A stretch of DNA of 64,000 nucleotides from Chitinophagaceae bacterium UBA1930 (lineage in GTDB: Bacteria; Bacteroidota; Bacteroidia; Chitinophagales; Chitinophagaceae), in contig DDFK01000001.1 of the NCBI GenBank assembly GCA_002337145.1, forward strand, positions 899,501-963,500, read 5' to 3'. Every line of letters starts with the position of its first letter. The stretch's first letter is position 1. A program made the position numbers and the translations under genes. Of this stretch, positions 1-9,089 are shown one piece after another. The notes beneath the pieces were generated by a model that was not told the DNA's origin, ran no database searches, and worked only from the letters and a program-made list of their open reading frames with translations.

Positions 1-3000
1 AGTGCCGCTAAAGTATATACCATAGAAGGAACTTGTATTGGTAAGATCGCCACCAAACGGATTGTAGATCCTGTTCCTGGTAATGCTTGCATCATTGCTT
101 TGTGTTGGCAGGTATATACCATAGAAGGTAGTCAGTGCAGCACTTGTTCTTGTAGGCCTGCTTATTCTATTGGCAGCAATGGTAGTGCTATAAGTACCGG
201 ACACATATATACCGTAAGAGTAGAAATCTTCCACACGGTTATTGGTTACCCTATTGTAACCGTGTGCACCACCGGTGAATGTGGCCGTTAACGTTATACC
301 ATAGTAACCACCAATAACCGTATTGCTATCAATGATATTGTAATCGCAAAGAGCAGTGGTAGTACCCGTACCAGTGGCACTTGCATCGGAACCACTGATT
401 GCGATACCTGCAAAGTTTGTTGAAGTGGTAGCAGGTTCGGAAAGGATGGTACATTTCTTAACTGTATTGGAATCCGCATCAGCAGTAATGTGTACACCAA
501 AACCGTATGTACCGCCAGTTGCATCAATTCTTAAACTATCAAAAGTTATATACTTAATGGTCCTTAATTTAATTACCGCACGTTCGTTACTGTTAGCGGA
601 CTGGAACTTCAATGTTTTGCCATTGCCTTTAAACGTTACTGTTCTTGTGGCAGATGCATTTGGAATAATGCCAGACATAATCAACTGCTCCGTGTACACA
701 CCAGCAGTGGCGCCTGTTTGCACATCGAATACCACCGATGAAGTGATACCACATTTAATGGCATTGTAAGCATCGTTAAAGGAGTTGAAGTTACCAGTAG
801 CACCAGACCAAGCTGTTGGTAAAGAACTGTTAATGGTATAGGTACCACCTGGCAATGAAGGACTGGTAACAGTAACCGTAGTTGATGTGGAAGATGTATT
901 GGTTAAGATACATTTTACAAAACAACGGTACACCGTAGTAGCAAGTTGTGTTACTACTGTTGATGGGTTGGTGGCATTCGGAATGTCCGTCCACGGCCCA
1001 GCTGTGCTAGGTGCAGATTGCCATTGGTAAATGATGCCATTGCCCACCGCAACATTGTTTGCAGTTAAGGTAACGGGTATGCTTGCACAGGCATTGTTTG
1101 GTGGGTTGGCTACAGCAGTACCTCCTGTTGGGGTTCCGGTACAATCGGCCCATCCGTTAATGCGTATGTTATCCAAGCCAATATCGCTCACACCAAAATC
1201 GGCACGTCCTTTAAAACGTATAATGGTTGTAGCCGATTGGCTTGTAAAGAATAATGTTTTAGTTGTCCAGCTTGTAGCTATTGCAGCCGTATCAATAAAT
1301 GTAAAGCTTGTGCCTCCATTGGTAGATACGAATACGGAGTCCATATCCGAACCGCTGATATTGATAAAATCAAACAGCAAACGTTTCAATGGCTGTGCAG
1401 TCAAGCAGTTGATGTATAGATCCAAAGTACCTGTAGTACCAGAACTTGCATCGTAACTGTGGAAACGTGCAGAGTGCAGTCCATCGGTTGCAGCTGGCGT
1501 ATAAAGACCATTGGTGCTGCTCCATGCTGCTGAAGTAGGATCATCTTCCCTTCTCCAGGATGTGTTGCCAGTAATAGGTGCGTTTTTCCAATAAATATTT
1601 GGAAGGTCCCTTGTACCGCAACCATTGATCCATGTAGTTTCAAAACTTTCTACAAAAGGCAATGTAGCATAGGTTGGTCCCGATACATTGTTTATCTGCA
1701 CACGTGTAGAGGTACTGCTCACTGAACTAAGTGTACAGGTAACAATACATTGGTAGTACAATGTTGCAGCCGTTTGGGTAGTAGTATATGGTATGGTGGT
1801 AGCACCGGTAATATTTGTAAAGCTACCTGCTACACCTGTTGGTGAAGATTGCCATTGATAAGCCAACCCACCTGCCACTGAATTGCCCGAAAGGTCAAGG
1901 GTAAAGCTTGAACCAGGGCAAACAATTGTTGCCTGGGAGGTTATTGCTGTACCTGCAACCGGTGTGCCCGAACAATTAGGAAAATTGTTCAGTTTAATAT
2001 TGTCCAGACCAATATCACTTCCGCCAAAATCGCTGGTAGCTTTGAACCTGATAATAGTGGTAGCAGAGGTACTATTGAAGTACAGTGTTTTTGTGGCCCA
2101 CAAAGCCCTTATGCCTACACTGTCAATCCTGGCAAATGTAACACCACCATCCAACGAAAGCTGTATGGACAATGAATCGGTACCGGTTGTATTGATCACA
2201 TCAAACTGCAACCTTTTTGTTACATCTGTAGTATTACAGTTCACGTACAAATCGAATGTACCAGAAGTACCGGATGTTGCATTGAAACTGTGGAAACGGG
2301 CTGAGTGTACACCATCGCTTCCTGTTGGTGCATAGGCACCGGAAGTACCGGTCCAAACAGAGGCACCATCATCGTCCCTTCTCCAGGCTGTATTGCCTGT
2401 TAATGGTGAGCTCTTCCAGAATTGGTTAGGTATGTCCCTTGTGCCGCAGCCATTGATCCAGGTATTTTCAAAACTTTCTGTATAAGGCAATGTGGTGTAA
2501 ACCGATGGCACCGCCGTTACAAGCATAGGGTTAGATGTACTGTTGGCCCCACCACTTGTACAGGTTACTATACATTGGTAATACATGGCAGGGGAACTTT
2601 GCGTAGTAGTAAAAGTTGCCGCCGTTGCACCTGTAATATTGGTAAACGTACCTGCTGTACCGCTAGTAGAAGATTGCCATTGATAAGTTAAGCCGGCAGC
2701 AACAGAAGTACCATTTAAACCCAAGGTAAACTGTGAGCCCGGACAAATAATATTTGTTTGTGTGGACGTTGTAGTACCCGCTACCGGTGTACCAGAACAG
2801 TTAGGGAAATTGTTTATTTTGATATTGTCAATACCAATATCGCTACCGCCAAAATCGCTATTGCCCTTAAACCTTAATACCACTGTGGCAGAAGTGCTGG
2901 TAAAATATACGGTCTTTGTGGTCCATGCAGCCCTTGTCTTAATACTGTCCAACCTTGAAAAAGTAATACCACCATCAGTTGATAACTGAATGGTCAATGA

Positions 3001-4188
3001 ATCACTTCCATCAATGTTAATAAAGTCAAAATCCACTTTTTTGGTTGGATCGGCTGTATTGCAATTCAGGTAAACATCAAATGTACCAGAAGTACCAGAT
3101 GTTGCATTGAAGCTATGGAAACGGGCAGAGTGCACACCATCGCTTCCTGTTGGTGTATAGGCTCCGCCATTGCTTCCCCATACTGCACCTGCCACACCAT
3201 CATCGTCCCTTCTCCACGAAGTATTGCCAGTAACAGGTGTTGTTTTCCAGGAAGTATTTGGAATGTCCCTTGTACCGCAACCATCAATCCAGGTATTTTC
3301 AAAACTTTCTGTATAGGGAAGTGTCTTATATACAGGTCCCGAAACAGATGTTACCTGTATAAAAGTGGAAGTACTTGTTGCCCCGCCATTGGTACAGGTT
3401 ACAATGCAACGGTAATACACCAGTGTCAATGATTGTGTGGTTGTATAGGATAAGCCGGTTGCACCTGTAATATTTGTCCAGGCAATATTGTCTGTAGATG
3501 ACTGCCATTGATAGGTCAACCCAGATGCAAGCGTAGAGCCCGATAAGCCTAAAGTAATGGGTGTGCCTGCACAAGTAATATTTGTTTGAGTGGATGTTGT
3601 AGTACCCGCTACTGGTGTACCGCTACAGGCCACTGGTGCTGCAACAATCAATGTATAATCTTCTGCCTGGCCAAAGCCTGCCGTATTACAACTAGCAGCA
3701 TACGAATTGAATTTCTTTGAAACACGCATCCTTATATTACCAGTTGTTGCCCCGGTAGGAACAGTAATGGTGCCAGATGCAGTTACACCATCCACACCAG
3801 TTGAACTGTATATTGTACCAATATCAAACGACTCTCCTGCATCGAGGAAGTTACCGTTATTGTTCCAGTCTATAAATACCCTGATATAAGTGGTGAAAGC
3901 ACCATCGGTGTTACCCTGAACCTGTATCGTGTAAGAACTTCCCAACACAACACTTGTTGTCATGGTTGTAAAGTCTTCCAAAGCAGGAGTACCGTTCAAG
4001 GTAGGTGAGGTTGTGTTGTTAATGGAACCAAACACAACCTTAGTAATAGGTTCCACATTGCTTGGGAATGCCTCATTACAGTATGGTGCCGGAAACTGTG
4101 CTTTTGTGAGCAAGCTTAACAATAAGCAAAGGCACAAAACAAAAGAACGCTTTTTTACCAAAAGAGTGGCAGGGTAACAATTTCTCAT
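1..4188 (-). CDS. Giant modular secreted surface protein, 5' part only
   Basis: The frame is open from ATG at 4188 to the window edge (1396 codons, no stop), so the C-terminus is missing. Residues 1-31 are a signal peptide ending in LLTKAQ. Residues 35-185 resemble a GEVED domain (FIDWNNNGNFLDAGESFDIG). Three modules follow, with Cys starts at residues 188, 464 and 739, each made of an Ig-like part (YQWQSS...YRCIVTC) and a part starting PYTESFENTWI(D/N)GCGTRD. A fourth Ig-like copy starts at residue 1016. From about residue 1110 the sequence becomes right-handed beta-helix-like (ITFDSLRID, NTVIGGYYGI, YGIYLPTQSN). By analogy with such Bacteroidetes proteins it is probably exported by the type IX system and carries a C-terminal sorting domain outside the window. 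I infer an adhesin or surface-binding role; no catalytic motif was seen. Confidence 0.85.
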   Translation of the reverse strand, partial: MRNCYPATLLVKKRSFVLCLCLLLSLLTKAQFPAPYCNEAFPSNVEPITKVVFGSINNTTSPTLNGTPALEDFTTMTTSVVLGSSYTIQVQGNTDGAFTTYIRVFIDWNNNGNFLDAGESFDIGTIYSSTGVDGVTASGTITVPTGATTGNIRMRVSKKFNSYAASCNTAGFGQAEDYTLIVAAPVACSGTPVAGTTTSTQTNITCAGTPITLGLSGSTLASGLTYQWQSSTDNIAWTNITGATGLSYTTTQSLTLVYYRCIVTCTNGGATSTSTFIQVTSVSGPVYKTLPYTESFENTWIDGCGTRDIPNTSWKTTPVTGNTSWRRDDDGVAGAVWGSNGGAYTPTGSDGVHSARFHSFNATSGTSGTFDVYLNCNTADPTKKVDFDFINIDGSDSLTIQLSTDGGITFSRLDSIKTRAAWTTKTVYFTSTSATVVLRFKGNSDFGGSDIGIDNIKINNFPNCSGTPVAGTTTSTQTNIICPGSQFTLGLNGTSVAAGLTYQWQSSTSGTAGTFTNITGATAATFTTTQSSPAMYYQCIVTCTSGGANSTSNPMLVTAVPSVYTTLPYTESFENTWINGCGTRDIPNQFWKSSPLTGNTAWRRDDDGASVWTGTSGAYAPTGSDGVHSARFHSFNATSGTSGTFDLYVNCNTTDVTKRLQFDVINTTGTDSLSIQLSLDGGVTFARIDSVGIRALWATKTLYFNSTSATTIIRFKATSDFGGSDIGLDNIKLNNFPNCSGTPVAGTAITSQATIVCPGSSFTLDLSGNSVAGGLAYQWQSSPTGVAGSFTNITGATTIPYTTTQTAATLYYQCIVTCTLSSVSSTSTRVQINNVSGPTYATLPFVESFETTWINGCGTRDLPNIYWKNAPITGNTSWRREDDPTSAAWSSTNGLYTPAATDGLHSARFHSYDASSGTTGTLDLYINCLTAQPLKRLLFDFINISGSDMDSVFVSTNGGTSFTFIDTAAIATSWTTKTLFFTSQSATTIIRFKGRADFGVSDIGLDNIRINGWADCTGTPTGGTAVANPPNNACASIPVTLTANNVAVGNGIIYQWQSAPSTAGPWTDIPNATNPSTVVTQLATTVYRCFVKCILTNTSSTSTTVTVTSPSLPGGTYTINSSLPTAWSGATGNFNSFNDAYNAIKCGITSSVVFDVQTGATAGVYTEQLIMSGIIPNASATRTVTFKGNGKTLKFQSANSNERAVIKLRTIKYITFDSLRIDATGGTYGFGVHITADADSNTVKKCTILSEPATTSTNFAGIAISGSDASATGTGTTTALCDYNIIDSNTVIGGYYGITLTATFTGGAHGYNRVTNNRVEDFYSYGIYVSGTYSTTIAANRISRPTRTSAALTTFYGIYLPTQSNDASITRNRIYNPFGGDLTNTSSFYGIYFSGT
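1144..3627 (-). repeat. Three tandem modules of about 276 codons inside the surface protein
   Basis: The boundary motif CSGTPVAGT (CTGTPTGGT at the last boundary) recurs with its Cys codon at 3625-3627, 2797-2799, 1972-1974 and 1141-1143. The periods are 828, 825 and 831 bp, i.e. 276, 275 and 277 codons. Similarity is visible at DNA level as well, for example in the blocks coding GSDGVHSARFHSFNATSGTS. This suggests duplication or recombination between copies. Confidence 0.85.
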
Positions 4189-4768
4189 ATCAGTTCAGTG
4201 TAGTTTATAAATTATATAGTGTGCAAACCAAAAATCAACAGTAGGGAAGGCAGTCGTTCGTAGTTTTTCAGAGGTTGTGGATTGGCTTAGCTTGGAAGAG
4301 AAGTGACTGAAATTTCCAGCAACGAAAAATCAGCGTCTGAGTTAAAAAAGGTAGCAGTGGCAGATGTTCTGAAGTATCTAAAAAATTTCATTATCCATCC
4401 ATCAATCCTTACCAATTAACTATTGCATAATAGAAATGGAGGCATTGGAACAGAAGTCCATTCTGAAGGATAATTGTGGTAGAAATTCTTCTTCATGTGA
4501 TTATTTCGTTGGGGTTGTTAAAAATATTGAAAAAAATTTAACACCCAAAACATTTTTATGTCATTTTAATTAAAAAGGATTTTAGGTAAGAAAAATGCAG
4601 TGTCCAGTTTTTCTGATAAAAATGTAGTTTCAGGCCTATATGCATTATCGCATAATTAAAAAATATATACTTACAAAACAGCCACAATAGCTCATTTTTA
4701 AACACTCAATTGTCTATTTGAAGCATAAATTTGCTCTTTTGGTGTCTTTATCAAGTAGGTACAATAAA
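4189..4768. other. Gene-free stretch upstream of the surface protein
   Basis: About 580 AT-rich bases between the surface protein start and the rpsG terminator. No ORF with a convincing start or composition was found on either strand. It presumably holds the promoter and leader of the surface protein gene, but I could not pick a convincing TAnnTTTG box. Confidence 0.4.
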
Positions 4769-4792
4769 AAACCCTTCAATATTGAAGGGTTT
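4769..4792 (-). terminator. Terminator after rpsG
   Basis: A perfect 12-bp inverted repeat (AAACCCTTCAAT/ATTGAAGGGTTT) lies 26 bp past the rpsG stop. On the minus strand it is followed by a T-rich run. It closes the rpsL-rpsG transcript. Confidence 0.8.
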
Positions 4793-4818
4793 CGGAAAAA
4801 TCGAATATTTCAAATCAA

Positions 4819-5286
4819 TTAAACTCTGAAGTGAGAGAAAGCCTTGTTGGCTTCTGCCATACGGTGTACGTCTTCTTTCTTTTTGAAAGCTGCACCTTCA
4901 CCTTTACTGGCTGCTACAATTTCGTTGGCTAATTTATCGGCCATGGTACGTCCGTTTCTTTCACGGCTGTAGCGGATCAACCATTTCATGCTCAAAGATA
5001 TTTTCCTGTCGGCACGAACTTCAGAAGGGATTTGGAAAGTTGCACCACCAATCCTGCGGCTACGAACCTCAACTGCTGGAGTAACATTTACCAATGCTTT
5101 TTTCCAAACTTCATAACCATCTTCGTTGGTCATTTTGCTCACTTTATCAACTGCATCGTAGAATATATTGATAGCAGTGCTTTTTTTGCCTTGCCACATA
5201 ATATTGTTGATGAAACGGGTAACTTGTTTATCGTTGAAACGCCCGTCTGGAGCAAGAGGTAATTTTTTGGCTTGTGCTTTACGCAT
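4819..5286 (-). CDS. rpsG: 30S ribosomal protein S7
   Basis: Protein of 155 aa, the usual S7 length. It binds the 3' domain of 16S rRNA and nucleates assembly of the small-subunit head. Family signatures are DGRFNDKQVTRFINNIM near the N-terminus, VEVRSRRIGGATFQIP in the middle, and RMAEANKAFSHFR at the C-terminus. It lies 72 bp downstream of rpsL on the same strand and is followed by a strong hairpin. The usual next gene of the str operon, fusA, is not there. Identification is secure. Confidence 0.97.
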   Translation of the reverse strand: MRKAQAKKLPLAPDGRFNDKQVTRFINNIMWQGKKSTAINIFYDAVDKVSKMTNEDGYEVWKKALVNVTPAVEVRSRRIGGATFQIPSEVRADRKISLSMKWLIRYSRERNGRTMADKLANEIVAASKGEGAAFKKKEDVHRMAEANKAFSHFRV

Positions 5287-5358
5287 TTCTCTTAATTTTT
5301 AGAATGGACTGAATTTCTTCAAGTATTAAAACTTTACTCAGTCTTATTTTACAGATGA

Positions 5359-5739
5359 TTATTTCTTAGCTTTCTCTTTCTTGGTACCGTATTTAGAGCG
5401 GCTCTTCTTCCTGTCTTTTACACCAGCAGTATCCAAGCTACCACGTACAATGTGGTAACGTACACCTGGCAAGTCTTTTACCCTACCGCCACGTATCAAT
5501 ACAATTGAGTGCTCTTGTAAGTTGTGGCCTTCACCTGGTATGTAGGCAATTACCTCAATCTTATTGGTCAAACGAACCTTTGCTACTTTACGCAAGGCTG
5601 AGTTTGGCTTCTTAGGAGTGGTAGTGTAAACCCTTGTACATACACCACGACGTTGAGGACATGCATCCAAAGCTCTTGACTTACTTTTAGCCCTGATAAT
5701 TTCACGGCCTTTTCTTACTAATTGTTGTATTGTAGGCAT
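5359..5739 (-). CDS. rpsL: 30S ribosomal protein S12
   Basis: Protein of 126 aa belonging to the decoding-centre protein S12. It has the conserved block TTPKKPNSALRKVAKVRLTN and the loop GRVKDLPGVRYH. Both lysines whose replacement classically gives streptomycin resistance are present, so the protein looks streptomycin-sensitive at these sites. The C-terminus is a Lys/Arg-rich tail. It is the first gene of the rpsL-rpsG pair, with a TTTG-N20-TACTTTTG promoter just upstream. Confidence 0.97.
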   Translation of the reverse strand: MPTIQQLVRKGREIIRAKSKSRALDACPQRRGVCTRVYTTTPKKPNSALRKVAKVRLTNKIEVIAYIPGEGHNLQEHSIVLIRGGRVKDLPGVRYHIVRGSLDTAGVKDRKKSRSKYGTKKEKAKK

Positions 5740-5766
5740 TGTAACCTTTTAATTTTTTTCGGACGG

Positions 5767-5798
5767 CAAAAGTAATTGCCTTCCATCGAAATTCCAAA
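5767..5798 (-). promoter_or_regulatory. Promoter of rpsL-rpsG
   Basis: On the minus strand a -7 box TACTTTTG lies at 5774-5767. A TTTG at 5798-5795 stands 20 bp upstream, which fits the Bacteroidetes housekeeping promoter. The rpsL ATG follows about 27 bp downstream. Confidence 0.7.
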
Positions 5799-5900
5799 AA
5801 TTAAAACAGCAAATTCAAAAAAATCTTTTTTTATTGACTGTTTCCTTATAAAAATCTATGCATATCCATTAAAAACCCTGCTCTAAAAAACCCGTTTTTC

Positions 5901-6965
5901 TTAAATCTGGTACATCCAACCACGTGTATCGGGTGTTACGCCATTGCGAATATCGTTCAGGCGTTTTTTCATTTCAATAGCTATGGTCCAGGTATCCGTA
6001 TCAAACTGCATTACATAATCCTTATACTTCAATTCTTTTATCAGGGATATGGTTGCTGCAGTACCAGTTCCGAATACTTCACGCAATTCGCCTGCTTTGT
6101 GGGCCTCAATCAGTTCATCAATGGTTATCCTTCTTTCACTAATAGCCAGGCCCATTTCTTCCAAAATGGTAATGGCACTGTCCCTTGTAACACCAGCCAA
6201 AATGGTCCCTTCTTCCAACGATGGGGTTACGGCAGTATTGCCTATTATGAAAAACACATTCATTGTACCAACTTCCTGCAGGTATTTGTGCTCAAAAGCA
6301 TCGGTCCACAAAACCTGGTCGTAACCTGCTTTTTTTGCAAGTGCGGTTGCATGCATGCTTGCCCCATAATTACCTGCATTTTTGGAAAAACCAACACCAC
6401 CCGGAGCTGCCCTTGTATAGGTTTCCTCAACATATATCTTCATTGGGGCCGAATAGTAGGGCCCTGTGGGACTAAGGATAATCATGAATTTGTATGTTTC
6501 AGACGGCTTTACACCAATAACTGCATCGGATGAGAACATGAAAGGCCTTATATACAGGGAATGGTCGGGCATTGACGGTATCCAGTTCTTGTCCAAATCA
6601 ATCAGCATACGCATCCCTTCCATAAAAATTTCTTCGGGCACAGTAGGCATCTGCATACGCTCCGCCGAAATATTGAAACGTTTGAAATTGTCTATCGGTC
6701 TAAAAATTGCGGCATTGCCATTTGCATCCTTGTAGGCTTTGATACCTTCAAAAATGGATTGGCCATAATGTATGGCAGCCAACGAAGGCTCCATCAACAA
6801 AGGCTGATAAGGTTTTATCTCTACATTTTTCCATTCACCGTCTTCATAATCTGCTTCAAGCATATGGTCGGTAAAATATTTTCCAAAAGGAATATTTTCC
6901 AAAGTCATTTTATTGAGCTTACTCCTTTCTACTTTTGTAACGCTAATACCAAGTGCTGTTGTCAT
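5901..6965 (-). CDS. ilvE: Branched-chain amino acid aminotransferase
   Basis: Protein of 354 aa from the ATG at 6965 (MTTALGISV); an in-frame ATG 36 bp further upstream would only add an unrelated leader. It is a fold-type IV PLP enzyme that interconverts Leu, Ile and Val with their 2-keto acids, using glutamate/2-oxoglutarate. The PLP lysine is in FSKNAGNYGAS, followed by QVLWTDAFEHKYLQEVGTMN and the phosphate-binding segment GTGTAATIS. The mammalian-like EVGTMN motif places it in the BCAT class II group. It is monocistronic and divergent from the next gene. Confidence 0.95.
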   Translation of the reverse strand: MTTALGISVTKVERSKLNKMTLENIPFGKYFTDHMLEADYEDGEWKNVEIKPYQPLLMEPSLAAIHYGQSIFEGIKAYKDANGNAAIFRPIDNFKRFNISAERMQMPTVPEEIFMEGMRMLIDLDKNWIPSMPDHSLYIRPFMFSSDAVIGVKPSETYKFMIILSPTGPYYSAPMKIYVEETYTRAAPGGVGFSKNAGNYGASMHATALAKKAGYDQVLWTDAFEHKYLQEVGTMNVFFIIGNTAVTPSLEEGTILAGVTRDSAITILEEMGLAISERRITIDELIEAHKAGELREVFGTGTAATISLIKELKYKDYVMQFDTDTWTIAIEMKKRLNDIRNGVTPDTRGWMYQI

Positions 6966-7026
6966 AAGATTATATTTGTTGCAAATAAAAGAAAAATTCA
7001 AAAACTAACGCCTGTTAATATTACCA

Positions 7027-7584
7027 ATGGATACCGATTTAGAAAAAATTCAGTTACCCGATTTTATACTGGCCAATTTGTACAAAGATTCATTGGTTGT
7101 TTTGAATGATGTTCAACCACGTACCAAAGTTGAAGCAACTATTGAAACAAAGGTTCCGCAAACAGAAAAAATTATACGTCAACCCGAAAAAATGTTCCTG
7201 GGCGACAATAAAAAAGGGATCGTAATTGTGGTGAAAGAAACCGATGCCGTGTACCTGAACGATGAATCACTCAATTTCTTATCCTCTATACTCGGTGCAT
7301 GCAAGTTGAACCTGGGTGATGTGGCCATTGTGAACCACCATACAAAATCAAACAGCTATCCGGTGTTGAAGGAAGAACTATCACCCAAGTTCCTGCTTTT
7401 GTTCGATGTTACATCAAACGATATAGACCTGCCTTTTAGCATACCTTTTTACCAGGTGCAGCAATATGACAACTGTACTTTTTTAACGGCACCCTCCTTA
7501 CAAACCATGTTGGGCAATTCGCAGGAAGCAAAGCTGGAAAAAAGCAAGCTATGGCTAAGCCTGAAAAAAATATTCGGCATCTAA
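7027..7584 (+). CDS. Conserved protein of unknown function upstream of rdgB
   Basis: Protein of 185 aa with no signal peptide or membrane segment. I do not recognise a named domain. A charged linker around residues 35-60 precedes an alternating hydrophobic alpha/beta region (KGIVIVVKETDAVYLNDESL, KFLLLFDVTSNDIDLP, IPFYQVQQYDNCTFLTAP), which looks like a small Rossmann-like or beta-sandwich fold. The stop is 28 bp from the rdgB start on the same strand, so the two are probably cotranscribed. A link to nucleotide metabolism would be inferred from position only. Confidence 0.75.
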   Translation: MDTDLEKIQLPDFILANLYKDSLVVLNDVQPRTKVEATIETKVPQTEKIIRQPEKMFLGDNKKGIVIVVKETDAVYLNDESLNFLSSILGACKLNLGDVAIVNHHTKSNSYPVLKEELSPKFLLLFDVTSNDIDLPFSIPFYQVQQYDNCTFLTAPSLQTMLGNSQEAKLEKSKLWLSLKKIFGI

Positions 7585-7612
7585 ACAGTACAGGCATAAA
7601 ACATAACCACTA

Positions 7613-8209
7613 ATGACTACATTGATTTTTGCTACCAACAACCAGCATAAGGTTGATGAAATAAGAAGCGTAATTGGCAATGCTTTCAACATTATTACTT
7701 TGAAGGAAGCAGGCATTGATATTGACATTCCCGAACCGCACGACACATTGGCGGCCAATGCTTCAGAAAAATCAAAAGTGATACATGACCTTACAAAACA
7801 GAACTGTTTCAGCGAGGATACAGGACTTGAAGTGGAAGCATTAAACGGAGAACCCGGCGTATTGAGTGCCCGGTATGCAGGGGAAGGCAAAAATTTTCAG
7901 GCAAATATCGACAAGCTTTTATTGAACCTGAAAGACAAGCACAATAGGGCGGCCCAGTTCAAAACCATTATTTCTTTAATTATCGACAACAAGGAATACC
8001 TATTTGAGGGCATTTGCAAAGGCGAAATCATAACCGACCAAAAAGGTGTTTCCGGGTTTGGTTACGACCCTGTTTTTGTGCCAACAGGTGCCGGCAAAAG
8101 TTTTGGCGAAATGACGATGGAAGAAAAGGCCCTATATAGCCACAGACGCAAGGCAACGGATAAGCTTACTGCATTTTTATCCCAATATGGGACAGATTCT
8201 TCCAAATAG
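7613..8209 (+). CDS. rdgB: Non-canonical purine NTP pyrophosphatase (RdgB/HAM1)
   Basis: Protein of 198 aa. It hydrolyses dITP, ITP and XTP to the monophosphate plus PPi, cleaning the nucleotide pool. Motifs are the N-terminal ATNNQHKVDEI phosphate-binding segment, SEDTGLEVEALNGEPGV with the catalytic acidic residue, SGFGYDPVF for base recognition, and the C-terminal SHRRKA. Length is typical for the family. It is cotranscribed with the unknown gene upstream. Confidence 0.95.
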   Translation: MTTLIFATNNQHKVDEIRSVIGNAFNIITLKEAGIDIDIPEPHDTLAANASEKSKVIHDLTKQNCFSEDTGLEVEALNGEPGVLSARYAGEGKNFQANIDKLLLNLKDKHNRAAQFKTIISLIIDNKEYLFEGICKGEIITDQKGVSGFGYDPVFVPTGAGKSFGEMTMEEKALYSHRRKATDKLTAFLSQYGTDSSK

Positions 8210-8349
8210 AAGAATTATTTTTTATTTCCTGCAACCTTTTGTTTCATCATTACATCATAATTGTAGAAGAATGATGAACGGCGGAATAAATATTATTTAT
8301 TTTACGTTTACATTCTTTAACCTTCCGATCATCCTGAAAAATACCAATT

Positions 8350-8634
8350 ATGAAATCAGCAGCAGCTAGCCGCTTGAACAGTCAGTTGTTACAAGACAAC
8401 TGGATTACTGTATCTGACAAGCAATCAAAATCCGAAGCCAAAATTTCCTACCTCATGGTTGAGCAAATAACACCACCAGAACATATATGGGACAAAATTT
8501 CCAATAAATTGGACATGCAACAGCAACATATAGCTCCCATCAATGCTATTGACCTAAGTAAAACCAAAACCGTTGCGTTGATGGTTGCTGCTGCATCCAC
8601 CGCCGTTGCAGCAATACTATATTGGTTAATATAG
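8350..8634 (+). CDS. Small tail-anchored protein with an anti-sigma-like motif
   Basis: Protein of 94 aa. Residues 42-54 (PPEHIWDKISNKL) match the P-x-x-x-W-x-x-I-x-x-x-L pattern often seen before the membrane segment of Bacteroidetes anti-sigma and FecR-like proteins. The last 20 residues form one hydrophobic helix (TVALMVAAASTAVAAILYWL). There is no periplasmic domain, so if it is an anti-sigma remnant it is truncated. No ECF sigma gene is adjacent. Function unknown. Confidence 0.6.
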   Translation: MKSAAASRLNSQLLQDNWITVSDKQSKSEAKISYLMVEQITPPEHIWDKISNKLDMQQQHIAPINAIDLSKTKTVALMVAAASTAVAAILYWLI

Positions 8635-8657
8635 CTTACAATTTCTATTTTGCATCA

Positions 8658-9089
8658 ATGGAAAGAGTAAAAATCAATTTACCGGATCAGTTCCCTTTTT
8701 CTACCACTATCAACATTCGCATTACCGATCTGAACTATGGCGGGCATGTGGGCAACGACAGTTTCCTTTCCCTGATACACGAAGCCAGACAGCAGTTCCT
8801 GAAATTTCATGGCTATACCGAGCTTGCTTTTGCAGGCGTAGGACTCATTATGGCCGATGCTGTCATTGAATTCAAAAAAGAAATGCATTACGGCAACACC
8901 GTAAAAATTTCTGTTGCAGCCAATGGCTTTGACAAACTTGGGTTCGATATTTTTTACCTATTGGAAATTGTGCACCCCGAAAAGAATATTGTTGCCGGCA
9001 AGGCAAAAACAGGCATGATGTGCTATGATTATACGTCAAAGAAAAAATGTGGCATTCCAGACGAAGCACTTACCAAACTGGCTTCTTAA
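8658..9089 (+). CDS. Hotdog-fold acyl-CoA thioesterase (4HBT family)
   Basis: Protein of 143 aa from the ATG at 8658 (MERVKINLPD); upstream in-frame ATG codons overlap the preceding gene and add nonsense. The hotdog fold shows as ITDLNYGGHVGNDSFLSLIHEAR, where the N-Y-G-G-H-V-x-N segment corresponds to the 4HBT active-site helix, followed by beta strands ending in GMMCYDY. It probably hydrolyses acyl-CoA or acyl-ACP thioesters; the substrate cannot be read from sequence. Its last 4 bases overlap the convergent aroE. Confidence 0.85.
   Translation: MERVKINLPDQFPFSTTINIRITDLNYGGHVGNDSFLSLIHEARQQFLKFHGYTELAFAGVGLIMADAVIEFKKEMHYGNTVKISVAANGFDKLGFDIFYLLEIVHPEKNIVAGKAKTGMMCYDYTSKKKCGIPDEALTKLAS

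Noticed and set aside
1144..3627. Insertion-sequence or CRISPR origin of the long repeats
   Set aside because: Repeats are coding, in frame, and end at protein domain borders.
100..4177. Many plus-strand ORFs of 60-150 codons
   Set aside because: They are antisense shadows of the continuous minus-strand surface-protein frame, repeat with its 276-codon module, and have no start signals.
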